A DNA stretch of 64,000 nt, taken from Pseudonocardia oroxyli (GTDB taxonomy: Bacteria > Actinomycetota > Actinomycetes > Mycobacteriales > Pseudonocardiaceae). The translations under genes were made by a program, and so were the position numbers. Shown piece by piece: positions 34,411 through 42,121 of this stretch. How positions within the stretch are numbered: the first letter of the stretch is position 1; every line of letters starts with the position of its first letter. The stretch spans positions 1 through 64,000 of the forward strand of contig NZ_FNBE01000011.1 of the NCBI RefSeq assembly GCF_900102195.1, written 5' to 3'. The notes below the pieces were generated by a model. The model saw only the letters and a list, made by a program, of their open reading frames with translations. It had not been told where the DNA came from and searched no databases.

Positions 34411-34977
34411 ATGACGATGACGTCGACCCCGTCCGGAACGGACGAGCAGCTCGCCCATCTGCTGGCCGAAGCCGAGATCAAGCGCCTGCTGTACGGCTAC
34501 TGCCGGGCGGTCGACCGCGGTGACCTCGTGTCGCTGCGCGAGGTGTACCACCCGGACGCCGTCGACGAGCACAGCGGGGTGTACTCCGGTGACGTCGACG
34601 GCTTCATCACTCAGCTGGGCCGGAGCCTGGAGCTCGGTGCAGTCGTCTGCACCCGGCACTGCCTCTCGAACATCGTGATCGAGATCGAGGGCGACGTCGC
34701 CGTATCCGAGTCGTACTTCGACGCCTATCACCGCCGCAGGACCGGCGACGGCTACGTCGACGAGTTCGTCGCGGGCCGCTACCTCGACCGCCTCGAGCGT
34801 CGGGCCGGGACCTGGCGGATCGCCGCCCGGCAGCTCGTGTGGGACTCGATGCGCAGCGAGCAGGCGAGTCAGCCGCCGTGGGACGGCGAGCCCGGGCGGT
34901 ACGAGGTCGGCCGGCGTTCGGCCGACGACATCAGCGTCGCGTGGTTCCGCCGGCGTGGCCCCGGGGACCGGTCGTGA
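34411..34977 (+). CDS. SnoaL-like (NTF2-fold) protein
   Basis: The 188-residue protein starts ten bases after the NifU-like gene. The family opening EAEIKRLLYGYCRAVDRGDL is followed by EVYHPDAVDEHSGVY, TRHCLSNIVIEIEGDVAVSE and SYFDAYHRRRTGDGYVDEF. This is the pattern of SnoaL_4-type small hydratases/isomerases/lyases that accompany aromatic or steroid degradation genes. Asp/His pairs in the pocket (YHPDA, TRHCLSN) are usual. It may dehydrate or isomerise the product of a neighbouring SDR. It overlaps the following SDR gene. Confidence 0.82.
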   Translation: MTMTSTPSGTDEQLAHLLAEAEIKRLLYGYCRAVDRGDLVSLREVYHPDAVDEHSGVYSGDVDGFITQLGRSLELGAVVCTRHCLSNIVIEIEGDVAVSESYFDAYHRRRTGDGYVDEFVAGRYLDRLERRAGTWRIAARQLVWDSMRSEQASQPPWDGEPGRYEVGRRSADDISVAWFRRRGPGDRS

Positions 34978-35834
34978 CGGCGAGCGGGGCACCGGCCGCC
35001 GACAGCGTCGGTGCCGCACCCACTGCGCCGTACGGAGGCTTCTTCCAGGAGTCCGTCACGGTCGTCACCGGCGCCGGGAACGGGATCGGCCGGGCCACGG
35101 CGCTGGCGCTGGCGCTGGCGGGCGCCCACGTCGTGGCATCCGATGTCGACCTTCCCGCCGCCGAGGAGACCACCCGGTCGATCGAGGACTCGGGGCACCA
35201 GGCCTGGGCCCGGCGGGTGGACGTGACCTCGACAGAGGACTACGCCGCAGTGCGGGACTTCTGCCTCGACACCTGGGGGCGGGTCGACCGGGTCATGAAC
35301 AACGCGGGCCTGGCTTCGACCGGGCTACCCGAGGATCTCCCGCTCGCCGAGTGGCGGCGGATCATCGACGTGAACCTGCTGGGCATAGTGCGCAGCAACG
35401 AGATCTTCCTTCCCGTGCTGACGCGCCAGGGCCACGGCCAGCTCGTGAACACCGCCTCGACGTCCGGCATGTTCCCCTACGCCTACGACCGCCTCCCCTA
35501 CGCCGCGACGAAGGCGGCCGTGATCGCGATGACGGAGGGGCTGGCACTTTACCTGCGCCCGCAGGGGATCGGGGTGCACTGCGTGTGCCCGGCAGGGGTG
35601 CGCACGTCGATGCCCAGCCGAATGCCCCACTTCGGGCCCGAGCGGAGGATGGGCGTACCCGCCCTGCCGGTCGTCGATCCGGACGACATGGCGGCCACCA
35701 TCCTCGCCGGGCTCGCCGAGGACCGGTTCCTGATCTGCTCGGTGCCGGAGGCCTACGCCGAGTTCGCCCGCCGGGGAGCCGATCCCCAGGCCTACCTCGA
35801 CGGCGCGGTGGAGCGGTTCGGCTACGGCCGCTGA
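34974..35834 (+). CDS. Short-chain dehydrogenase/reductase
   Basis: GTG 34974 overlaps the preceding stop (GTGA). The 286-residue protein is a classical SDR with GAGNGIGRA for nucleotide binding, Asp in ASDVDLP suggesting NAD(H), NNAG, catalytic Ser in NTASTSG and the Y-x3-K of LPYAATK. A C-terminal extension (AYAEFARRGADPQAYLDGAV) resembles SDRs of steroid/terpenoid clusters. It is last in the KAS III-NifU-SnoaL-SDR operon and faces the P450 gene tail to tail. It probably oxidises a secondary alcohol intermediate. Confidence 0.88.
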   Translation: MTASGAPAADSVGAAPTAPYGGFFQESVTVVTGAGNGIGRATALALALAGAHVVASDVDLPAAEETTRSIEDSGHQAWARRVDVTSTEDYAAVRDFCLDTWGRVDRVMNNAGLASTGLPEDLPLAEWRRIIDVNLLGIVRSNEIFLPVLTRQGHGQLVNTASTSGMFPYAYDRLPYAATKAAVIAMTEGLALYLRPQGIGVHCVCPAGVRTSMPSRMPHFGPERRMGVPALPVVDPDDMAATILAGLAEDRFLICSVPEAYAEFARRGADPQAYLDGAVERFGYGR

Positions 35835-35852
35835 CCCGCGGCCGCGCCTCGC

Positions 35853-35889
35853 GGTCGAGACGAGGGTTGGGAGGAGACCCCCCTCGACC
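35853..35889. terminator. Bidirectional terminator candidate
   Basis: GGTCGAG (35853-35859) pairs with CTCGACC (35883-35889), with an inner GGGT/ACCC pairing, between the convergent SDR and P450 genes. Confidence 0.5.
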
Positions 35890-35907
35890 GACGCCGGACA
35901 TCCACCT

Positions 35908-37206
35908 TCACATGTCCCGGAGAGACAGGAGAGCGCGGCTCACGTCGTCCGCTGCGGTGTCGTCGAGGTGGCGCGGTGCACCCGGGGTGAAGGTGACAGG
36001 CATCGACACGAACCCGTTGTTCAATCCCCGCTCGACGATGGGGACCGCCTCGCCCGGAACCACTGCGAAGTCCGGGATCCTCGTGAGGACCTCCACCATC
36101 ATCGACGTCCAGAGCTCCTTGGCCAGATGCTCGCCGATACACCTGTGGAGCCCGTGCCCCAGCGCCATGTGTCGATTGGGAGAACGGTCGAGAATGACCT
36201 CGTCGGGGCGCTCGAAAACCTCTTCGTCATGGTTTGCGGAGTAGAGGTTGAGATAGATCCGATCACCCCGCGACATCTCCTGGCCGCCGATCTCGAGATC
36301 CGCCAGCACGGTGCGGGCATTCTGCGTGGTCGGCGTGATGAACCGAAGATACTCGTGGAACGATGAGTCGAGCAGGTCCGGATCGGCCGCGAGGCGAGCA
36401 CGATGCTCCGGGTGCGCGTCGAGGTGCTGGAGAGTCCCGGAGAAGAGGCCGGTGACGGTCTCCACGCCACCCAGCAGAAGAATGAAGACGGTGTCGACGA
36501 CGAAATCAGTCGAGGGCGGCCAGTCCGGGACCTCGAGGAGGGACACCGCACCGATCAGGTCGTCACGAGGCTCCTGCCCTGCCCGGCTCGCGATGACGTC
36601 CGCGATGTCGGCCTTGAGGCTCGACCATATTCGTCGCAGCCCGTCGGCCTTGCTGAGGTCGTGGCTCGCGGAATGGACCGGGTACGCGAACCTGGCGAGC
36701 CCTTCGAGCGGAAGGCCGAGTAGTTCGAGGGTCGCGATCCCGGCGAGCGGCCGGATCAGGTCGTCCAGGATCTCGGCCTCCCCCGACTCGATGCGGCGGT
36801 CGAGCAGGGCGCTCGCGAGAGCATCGATCCGGGGACGACGCGCAGCCATCGCCTTTCGGGTGAAGTGCTGGGCGAGGGACCGACGGAGGGGGGTGTAGAT
36901 CGGCGGGTCCTGCTCGATCATGCCCAGATGGGTGCTGGTCGGAGGGAGGGTGACCCCGCCGAGAACCGTCCCGTCATCGAGCGTCTCGTGCCGGGCGGAC
37001 AGCTCCCTCCCGTCCAGGCGGAAGCCCTCGAGCACGTCGGCGTGGCGGGCGAGGGTCCAGAACCCACCATGGCCGACCGATCGGCCGATCGGACAACGAC
37101 GCAGCCGGCGGTTGGTATCCATTGCGGTCTCGGCGGTGTACATGTCCGAGAACGGATCGAAATCCGATATCGGCCCGCGGACGTCACTGTCCCATTCGTC
37201 GGCCAT
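35908..37206 (-). CDS. Cytochrome P450
   Basis: A 432-residue soluble bacterial P450. The heme-binding loop MALGHGLHRCIGEHLAKEL places the thiolate ligand at Cys356. The I-helix reads LLLGGVETVTG (246 on; G-G-V-E-T in place of the usual A-G-x-D/E-T) and the K-helix E-x-x-R is EYLR (285-288). It would hydroxylate a hydrophobic substrate using ferredoxin and reductase encoded elsewhere. ATG 37206 lacks a Shine-Dalgarno sequence but sits eight bases after a TAGAGT hexamer with TTGTCT 17 bp upstream, so the mRNA is probably leaderless. It is divergent from an SDR gene only 16 bases away. Confidence 0.93.
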   Translation of the reverse strand: MADEWDSDVRGPISDFDPFSDMYTAETAMDTNRRLRRCPIGRSVGHGGFWTLARHADVLEGFRLDGRELSARHETLDDGTVLGGVTLPPTSTHLGMIEQDPPIYTPLRRSLAQHFTRKAMAARRPRIDALASALLDRRIESGEAEILDDLIRPLAGIATLELLGLPLEGLARFAYPVHSASHDLSKADGLRRIWSSLKADIADVIASRAGQEPRDDLIGAVSLLEVPDWPPSTDFVVDTVFILLLGGVETVTGLFSGTLQHLDAHPEHRARLAADPDLLDSSFHEYLRFITPTTQNARTVLADLEIGGQEMSRGDRIYLNLYSANHDEEVFERPDEVILDRSPNRHMALGHGLHRCIGEHLAKELWTSMMVEVLTRIPDFAVVPGEAVPIVERGLNNGFVSMPVTFTPGAPRHLDDTAADDVSRALLSLRDM

Positions 37207-37210
37207 ACTT

Positions 37211-37242
37211 TAGACTCTACGCGTGCTGAATCTTCGAGACAA
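37211..37242. promoter_or_regulatory. Overlapping divergent leaderless promoters
   Basis: The near-palindrome TAGACTCTA (37211-37219) gives a -10 hexamer in both directions: TAGACT rightward, six bases before the SDR GTG, and TAGAGT leftward, seven bases before the P450 ATG. The leftward promoter has TTGTCT (37237-37242) at 17 bp. No ribosome-binding sequence fits in the 16-base gap. Confidence 0.65.
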
Positions 37243-38008
37243 GGTCGTCCTCATCTCCGGAGTGGGGCCTGGACTCGGGCGGTCCACGGCGGCAACGGTA
37301 CTGGAGAACGGCGGCAAGGTCGTCCTCGGTGATCTGTTTTCCGACAATGCGAGGATCGCCGCGGCCGAGCTCGATCCTGAGTCGGTGAACAGCGCCCACG
37401 CAGCCTGTGACATCACCGATCGGAACCAGTGCGAACAGCTCGTCGCCCTCGCCCGGTCCCGGTTCGGGCGGCTCGACGCCATGGTGCACGTCGCCGCCCA
37501 CTCCGCGTCGGTCGGCGGACTGCTCGACGGGGATCTCGACGATTGGGAAACGGTGGCCCGGACCAACGTGAAAGGGACTTTGCAGCTGACGAAGGCGGCC
37601 GTCCCGCTGATGCACGAGAGCGGCGGGGGGTCAGTGGTCTTCATCGGTTCGATCGCGGCTGTGCATTCCGTCGCCGGTATCCCGCAGTTGGTGTACGGGA
37701 TGAGCAAGGCGGGGCTGGTGTCGGCGACGCACTACCTGGCGAGGGAACTCGGGCCCTTGGGCATTCGGATCAACACCCTGTCGCCCGGCTGGAAGTGGGG
37801 AGCCGCGCTCGAGGAGGCGATCGGGCGGAGGGCGAGCAGTGAGGGCGTGACCGTCGAGGAGTACATGGAGCCGGTGCGACAGGCGCACCCCCTCCGCCGC
37901 TACACCAACGACGAAGAGGTTGCCCACACCATCGCCTTCCTCGTGTCGGACCTGGCACCGAGCATCACCGGCCAAGTGGTCTACATCGACGGTGGGCTGA
38001 CTGCGTGA
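37223..38008 (+). CDS. Short-chain dehydrogenase/reductase partner of P450
   Basis: GTG 37223 lies six bases after a TAGACT hexamer with no ribosome site, suggesting leaderless translation. The 261-residue SDR has GVGPGLGRS for the dinucleotide, Asp in LGDLFSD, HVAAHS in place of N-N-A-G, Ser in FIGSIAAVHS, and YGMSK for Y-x3-K. The unusual HVAAH motif sets it apart from neighbours. It is divergent from the P450 gene, so a hydroxylation-then-oxidation pair (alcohol to ketone) is likely. It faces the crotonase gene tail to tail. Confidence 0.88.
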   Translation: MLNLRDKVVLISGVGPGLGRSTAATVLENGGKVVLGDLFSDNARIAAAELDPESVNSAHAACDITDRNQCEQLVALARSRFGRLDAMVHVAAHSASVGGLLDGDLDDWETVARTNVKGTLQLTKAAVPLMHESGGGSVVFIGSIAAVHSVAGIPQLVYGMSKAGLVSATHYLARELGPLGIRINTLSPGWKWGAALEEAIGRRASSEGVTVEEYMEPVRQAHPLRRYTNDEEVAHTIAFLVSDLAPSITGQVVYIDGGLTA

Positions 38009-38110
38009 GGGTCACCCACCGAGGATGACGTGACGTCGCCGCCGCTCGACGGAACGAGCAGGTGGCACGGTCGGTCACTGACCGCGTCGAGGCGATCAAC
38101 GACCTCGGGC

Positions 38111-38878
38111 TCAGCCCGCGGACGCAGGCCGCACCCGACCGGCCGAGCTCAGGGCCTCGACGGCCATGCCGTAGGGGACGCCCTCGGCGAAGAGGCGCTT
38201 GAGGCGCTGGGTCAACGCCATCCGGGAGTAACGCAGGGTCAGCGGCGGCTGGGTCGCGAGCTCGGCGGCGATCTCGCGCGCCCGCGGCAGCAGCCGATCG
38301 GGCGCGACGACCTCGGCGACCACCCCGAACTCGGCCGCCTCCTGCGCGGTGAGGGTGCGGGAGGTGAGCAGGAAGTGCCGGCCGCGGTTCTCGCCGAGCG
38401 CGTTCAGCCAGGCGGTGTGGTTGCCGTCGCCGGGCACGACCCCGAGATCGAGGTGGTTGTCCCGGAAGCTCGCCCGGGTGTCGGCGACGACGATGTCGGA
38501 CATGATCAGCAGTTCCGAGTGCACGTGCGCGGCACCGTTCACGGCCCCGACCACCGGCACGTCGATGTCCAGCAGCGCGGTCAGCAGTCGCGTGCCCTCG
38601 TAGATGGTGCGGTAGGCGCTCTCGGGGTCCGTCATCGGCGCGAAGGAACCCCAGTCGCCCCGCGGGCAGAAGTCGGCGCCGCTGCCGGTCAGGATCACGA
38701 CTCGGTTGTCCGGGTCGCTCCCGATCTCCCAGAAGGCGTCCGGCAGCTCACGATGGCCCTGGCCACTGTGGATGTACGGGCCGCCGTCGGTGTGCAGGGC
38801 CACCTCCAGCACCCCGTCGGTCCGCTCCATCCGGATGTGCTGGTACGCCTTGCTGTACTCGCTGAACGACCGGATCAT
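38111..38878 (-). CDS. Crotonase-fold hydrolase resembling 6-oxocamphor hydrolase
   Basis: ATG 38878 overlaps the CaiB stop (ATGA). The 255-residue protein aligns from memory along its whole length with 6-oxocamphor hydrolase (FSEYSKAYQHIRMER, NRVVILTGSGADFC, IMSDIVVAD, GVVPGDGNH, NRGRHFLLT). Its candidate catalytic residues H42, H120, H142, D151 and E241 match the three His, Asp and Glu of that enzyme. It lacks the Glu pair of ordinary enoyl-CoA hydratases. That family opens bicyclic or cyclic beta-diketones by retro-Claisen C-C cleavage, giving a keto acid. The true substrate here is unknown. A plain crotonase is the alternative. Confidence 0.72.
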   Translation of the reverse strand: MIRSFSEYSKAYQHIRMERTDGVLEVALHTDGGPYIHSGQGHRELPDAFWEIGSDPDNRVVILTGSGADFCPRGDWGSFAPMTDPESAYRTIYEGTRLLTALLDIDVPVVGAVNGAAHVHSELLIMSDIVVADTRASFRDNHLDLGVVPGDGNHTAWLNALGENRGRHFLLTSRTLTAQEAAEFGVVAEVVAPDRLLPRAREIAAELATQPPLTLRYSRMALTQRLKRLFAEGVPYGMAVEALSSAGRVRPASAG

Positions 38879-40047
38879 GCTCTTCCTCCGACGATGCCGA
38901 GCCGCTGCAGCTCGGCGATGGATTCCGAATCCTTGCCGAGCTCCTCGAGGATCTCGGTGGTGTGTTCCCCCGGTGCACAGGCGGGCCTGCTGATGGCCCC
39001 GGGGGTCCGGCTGAACCGCGGGGCCGGTGCCCCCTGGGGGACGCCGCCGGGTGAGACGAACGTCGACCGCGCCACGTTGTGCGGGTGCTCGAACGCCTCG
39101 CGCCAGGAGAGTACGGGTGCGACGCACGCGTCCTCGTGCTCCAACAGCGCGCACCAGTCCGCGCGCGACCTACTCGCGAACAGCTTCTCCCACGCACGCT
39201 TGCGGTCCGGCCAGCTCGTCTTGTCCAGCTGTGGGCGGACCTCCTCGGCGGGCAGGTCCTGCTCGAAGCCGGTCAGCTCGCACAGGCGCGCGTAGAACTT
39301 CGGTTCGATGGCCCCGACCGAGAGGTACCGCCCGTCGGCGCACTCGTACACGTCGTAGAACGGCGCCCCGGTGTCCAGCAGGTTCGCGCCCCGCTCCTCC
39401 GACTGCAGGCCCCGGGCCTGCATCGCGAGCTCCAGCGCGCTCATCGCCGCGAGGCCGTCGAGGATCGCGGCGTCCACCACCTGGCCGCGACCGCTCGTCC
39501 GCGCCTCGAGGACCGCACTCACGACTCCGAAGGCGAGCAGCATGCCCCCGCCGCCGTAGTCCCCCAACATGTTCAGTGGCGGGACCGGCCGCTCCCCCGG
39601 ACGGCCGATCGCGTGCAGGACGCCGGACACGGCCATGAAGTTGATGTCGTGCGCGGCGTCCTGGGCCCAAGGGCCTTCCTGACCCCATCCGGTCGCACGG
39701 CCGTAGACCAGCTGCGGGCGGGCCGCGAGGCACTCGTCCGGGCCCAGTCCGAGCCGTTCCATCACCCCGGGCCGGTTGCCCTCGAGGAGGACGTCCGCGC
39801 TCCGGACGAGGTCGAGGAGCACCTCCCGCCCGCGCGGGTCCTTCAGGTCCAGGCCGATCGAGCGCCGTCCGCGCTTGGTGACGTCGAGGGCGGGGTCGTC
39901 ACTCGCCCGGGCGTCCCGGGTGCGGTCGACGAGGACGACGTCTGCTCCCAGGTCCGCCAGCATCATGGCTGCGAAGGGAACGGGCCCGAGCGCGGCCATC
40001 TCCAGCACCCGCACCCCGGTCAGCGGCCCGGAACGCGTGGCGCTCAC
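38875..40047 (-). CDS. Family III CoA-transferase (CaiB/BaiF)
   Basis: The 390-residue protein starts at GTG 40047 (VSATRSGPLTGVRVLEM), overlapping the upstream SDR stop. Family features are LADLGADVVLVDRTRD, the segment RSIGLDLKDPRGREVLLDLV, LEGNRPGVMERLGLG, and GDYGGGGMLLAFGVV. The catalytic Asp is probably the one in MLGDYGGGG. It transfers CoA between carboxylic acids, or racemises an alpha-methyl acyl-CoA in AMACR-like members. It would activate the acid released by the crotonase-fold hydrolase encoded directly downstream. Four overlapping genes run LLM, SDR, CaiB, hydrolase. Confidence 0.9.
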   Translation of the reverse strand: MSATRSGPLTGVRVLEMAALGPVPFAAMMLADLGADVVLVDRTRDARASDDPALDVTKRGRRSIGLDLKDPRGREVLLDLVRSADVLLEGNRPGVMERLGLGPDECLAARPQLVYGRATGWGQEGPWAQDAAHDINFMAVSGVLHAIGRPGERPVPPLNMLGDYGGGGMLLAFGVVSAVLEARTSGRGQVVDAAILDGLAAMSALELAMQARGLQSEERGANLLDTGAPFYDVYECADGRYLSVGAIEPKFYARLCELTGFEQDLPAEEVRPQLDKTSWPDRKRAWEKLFASRSRADWCALLEHEDACVAPVLSWREAFEHPHNVARSTFVSPGGVPQGAPAPRFSRTPGAISRPACAPGEHTTEILEELGKDSESIAELQRLGIVGGRA

Positions 40048-40940
40048 GTGTGCTGCCGCATGTCGAGCAGCTCTTCGACGACGTCCTTCTCACCCGCCGC
40101 GACGATCTCGTCGAAGCGCTCGGACACCAGCTCCGGGGTCAGCGCCTCCGCGGCGACCTCGATTCCGGGGGTGTGCGCCATGTAGACCCGCCGCACCTCA
40201 CCGCCGCGCGCCTCGATCGTCTCGCCGTTGACGGGGCAGCTGTCGTGGGCCAGGACCGCGACTGGGTTCGCCACGGCCTCGGGCTTCCAGGCCGCCATCC
40301 GGTCCCGGGTGTGCTGCGAGCTGCTCTGCACCATCCGGGTCAGCGCTCCGGGGCACAACGCGTTCACCTTCATACCGTGGGTGCTGCCCTCGACTGCCAG
40401 GTCCCTGGTCAGGCCGTACAGGGCGCCCTTCGCCGCGGAGTAGGTCGCCCGCAGACCGTGGCCCTGAAACATCGCCGCGGAACAGGTGTTGACCACCCGG
40501 CCCCGGCCGCCCGCGACGAGATGCGGCCACGCCGCCTGGGTGACCGACCAGGACCCCAGCAGATGGACGGCGAGGACCTTCTCGAACACCGAGCGCGGGG
40601 TGTCGACGAACGGGGCGGTCGGGTTGGTGCCGGCGTTGTTGATGACGATGTCGACAGCGCCGAAATGGTCGACGGCGAGCTGCACGATCTCGTGGGCCGA
40701 CCGGTCGTCGGAGACGTCGTGCCCGCTCGCGACCGCCTGCCCACCGGCCTGCGTGATCTCGCGCACCACCTCGTCCGCGGGGGCGAGCGAGGAGCCTGCC
40801 GAGCCGTCGGGCGGGCCCCCGAGGTCGTTCACCACGATCTTGGCCCCGCGTGAAGCGAGGAGCAGGGCGTAGGCGCGGCCCAGGCCGTGTCCGGCGCCGG
40901 TCACCACCGCCACCCGGTCATCGAAGCGCAGCTGCGTCAC
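40044..40940 (-). CDS. SDR of 17-beta-HSD4 / (3R)-hydroxyacyl-CoA dehydrogenase type
   Basis: The 298-residue protein starts at GTG 40940, overlapping the LLM stop. It opens FDDRVAVVTGAGHGLGRAYA and continues GAKIVVNDLGG, the pattern of the dehydrogenase domain of peroxisomal multifunctional enzyme 2. Catalytic residues are Ser in NTCSAAMFQGHG and YSAAK. NNAG is intact. A C-terminal tail (EALTPELVSERFDEIVAAGE) is typical of this subgroup. It probably oxidises a 3-hydroxyacyl-CoA during side-chain or ring-derived chain shortening. It is the second gene of the operon that starts near 42040. Confidence 0.87.
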   Translation of the reverse strand: MTQLRFDDRVAVVTGAGHGLGRAYALLLASRGAKIVVNDLGGPPDGSAGSSLAPADEVVREITQAGGQAVASGHDVSDDRSAHEIVQLAVDHFGAVDIVINNAGTNPTAPFVDTPRSVFEKVLAVHLLGSWSVTQAAWPHLVAGGRGRVVNTCSAAMFQGHGLRATYSAAKGALYGLTRDLAVEGSTHGMKVNALCPGALTRMVQSSSQHTRDRMAAWKPEAVANPVAVLAHDSCPVNGETIEARGGEVRRVYMAHTPGIEVAAEALTPELVSERFDEIVAAGEKDVVEELLDMRQHT

Positions 40941-41992
40941 TGGGGTACTTCCTCTCGAGGAGTTCGGTGCTCGTTCGCGGCGTCACGAACGCGGACCGCC
41001 GGATCCCGCTGAACTGTGAGGTGCGGGAGGACTTCGGCTTCGAAGAGGCGCAGGCTCGACCAGCCCAGCTGCGGCGGCATCCCGCCCGCCAGGGGCCGGA
41101 AGCAAAGCGCACCACCCGGGCCGAGCTCCTCGGCCAGCGCGACGCACTCCTGAGGGGTGACGACCCGGTAGTGCGGGGAGGCCTGCAGCGCGTCGAGGTC
41201 CTCGGTGGAGACGTAGCCGGTGTACTCCTGCGCCCCTGCGGCGAACTGCGCATAGGAGTTCATCTCGTGCAGCAGGAACGGCGCCAGCTCGTGCCAGGCC
41301 CGCTCCGGGTCGGTGGCGACGTGCAGGAACCGGGGACCGGATCGGGGCATCGGGCCGGGATCGGGCAGACCGAGGACAGCGAGCTCCTCCCGGTAGTCGG
41401 CCCACGCCTCGGGTAGGTGCGGGGCGAACCCGTCCCCGGCCCGTGCGGCCCGCCGCGCCGCAGGCCTCGACCCACCGCCCACCACGAGCGGGGGCCGCGG
41501 GCGCTGGTGAGGCCGCGGCGTCACCCGGACCTGCCGGCCCTCGTACTCGAACGGCTCTCCGGACCAGGCGTGTTTGAGCACCGCGAGGCCCTCGTCGAGG
41601 GCCTTGCCCCGCCGCGACTTCGCCCGCCCGAACATCGTGAACTCGTCGGGCGCGTACCCGACCCCGGGCGTGACGACGAGCCGCCCGCGACTCAGGACGT
41701 CCACGACGGCCAGGTCCTCGGCCAGCCGCAGCGGATCATGCAGGGGGACGAGCAGCGCCCCGACGATGATGCCGATCCGCGACGTCCGCGCGGCGGCGGC
41801 CGCGGCCAGGACGATCGGTGAAGGGAGATAGCCGTCCGCTGCACCGTGGTGCTCGTGGAACATGACCGAGTCGAAGCCGGTCCGGTCCGCCCACTCGATC
41901 TGGTCGAGCGCCGCCTCGTAGAGGTCCGCGCGAGCCGACGGATCATCACCGTCCATGCGCAGGTCGTACCGGAGCTTCAGAACAGCCACCAC
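40937..41992 (-). CDS. LLM-class flavin/F420-dependent monooxygenase
   Basis: A bacterial-luciferase-like TIM-barrel enzyme of 351 residues, with GTG 41992 as the likely start (a second GTG follows). Family features include GFDSVMFHEHHGA, TSRIGIIVGALLVPLHDPLR, LAVVDVLSRGRLVVTPGVGY and a C-terminal catalytic-domain helix. The HEHH near residue 47 and VGYAPDEF are characteristic. It uses reduced flavin or F420, so it could be a type II Baeyer-Villiger-like monooxygenase, hydroxylase or dehydrogenase. It leads the LLM-SDR-CaiB-hydrolase operon behind a sigma-70-type promoter. Confidence 0.88.
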   Translation of the reverse strand: MVAVLKLRYDLRMDGDDPSARADLYEAALDQIEWADRTGFDSVMFHEHHGAADGYLPSPIVLAAAAAARTSRIGIIVGALLVPLHDPLRLAEDLAVVDVLSRGRLVVTPGVGYAPDEFTMFGRAKSRRGKALDEGLAVLKHAWSGEPFEYEGRQVRVTPRPHQRPRPPLVVGGGSRPAARRAARAGDGFAPHLPEAWADYREELAVLGLPDPGPMPRSGPRFLHVATDPERAWHELAPFLLHEMNSYAQFAAGAQEYTGYVSTEDLDALQASPHYRVVTPQECVALAEELGPGGALCFRPLAGGMPPQLGWSSLRLFEAEVLPHLTVQRDPAVRVRDAANEHRTPREEVPQ

Positions 41993-42030
41993 GACTCCGT
42001 TCTTGCAGCGCCGACGCCCTCGTCCCGCCT

Positions 42031-42071
42031 AATGTGATCAGAAATCTAGTAGGACGCGCGACGGCGGTCAA
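42031..42071 (-). promoter_or_regulatory. Promoter and operator-like box of LLM operon
   Basis: On the minus strand TTGACC (42071-42066), a 17-base spacer and TAGATT (42048-42043) form a strong sigma-70-like promoter, about 50 bases before the GTG at 41992. Directly downstream of the -10, plus-strand AATGTGATCAG (42031-42041) is identical to the spacer core of the SBP2 promoter. Confidence 0.65.
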
Positions 42072-42121
42072 CCACCGTGGGCCGGTGGCTCGCGAGGCGA
42101 GTCCGCCCTGCGAGCCACCGC

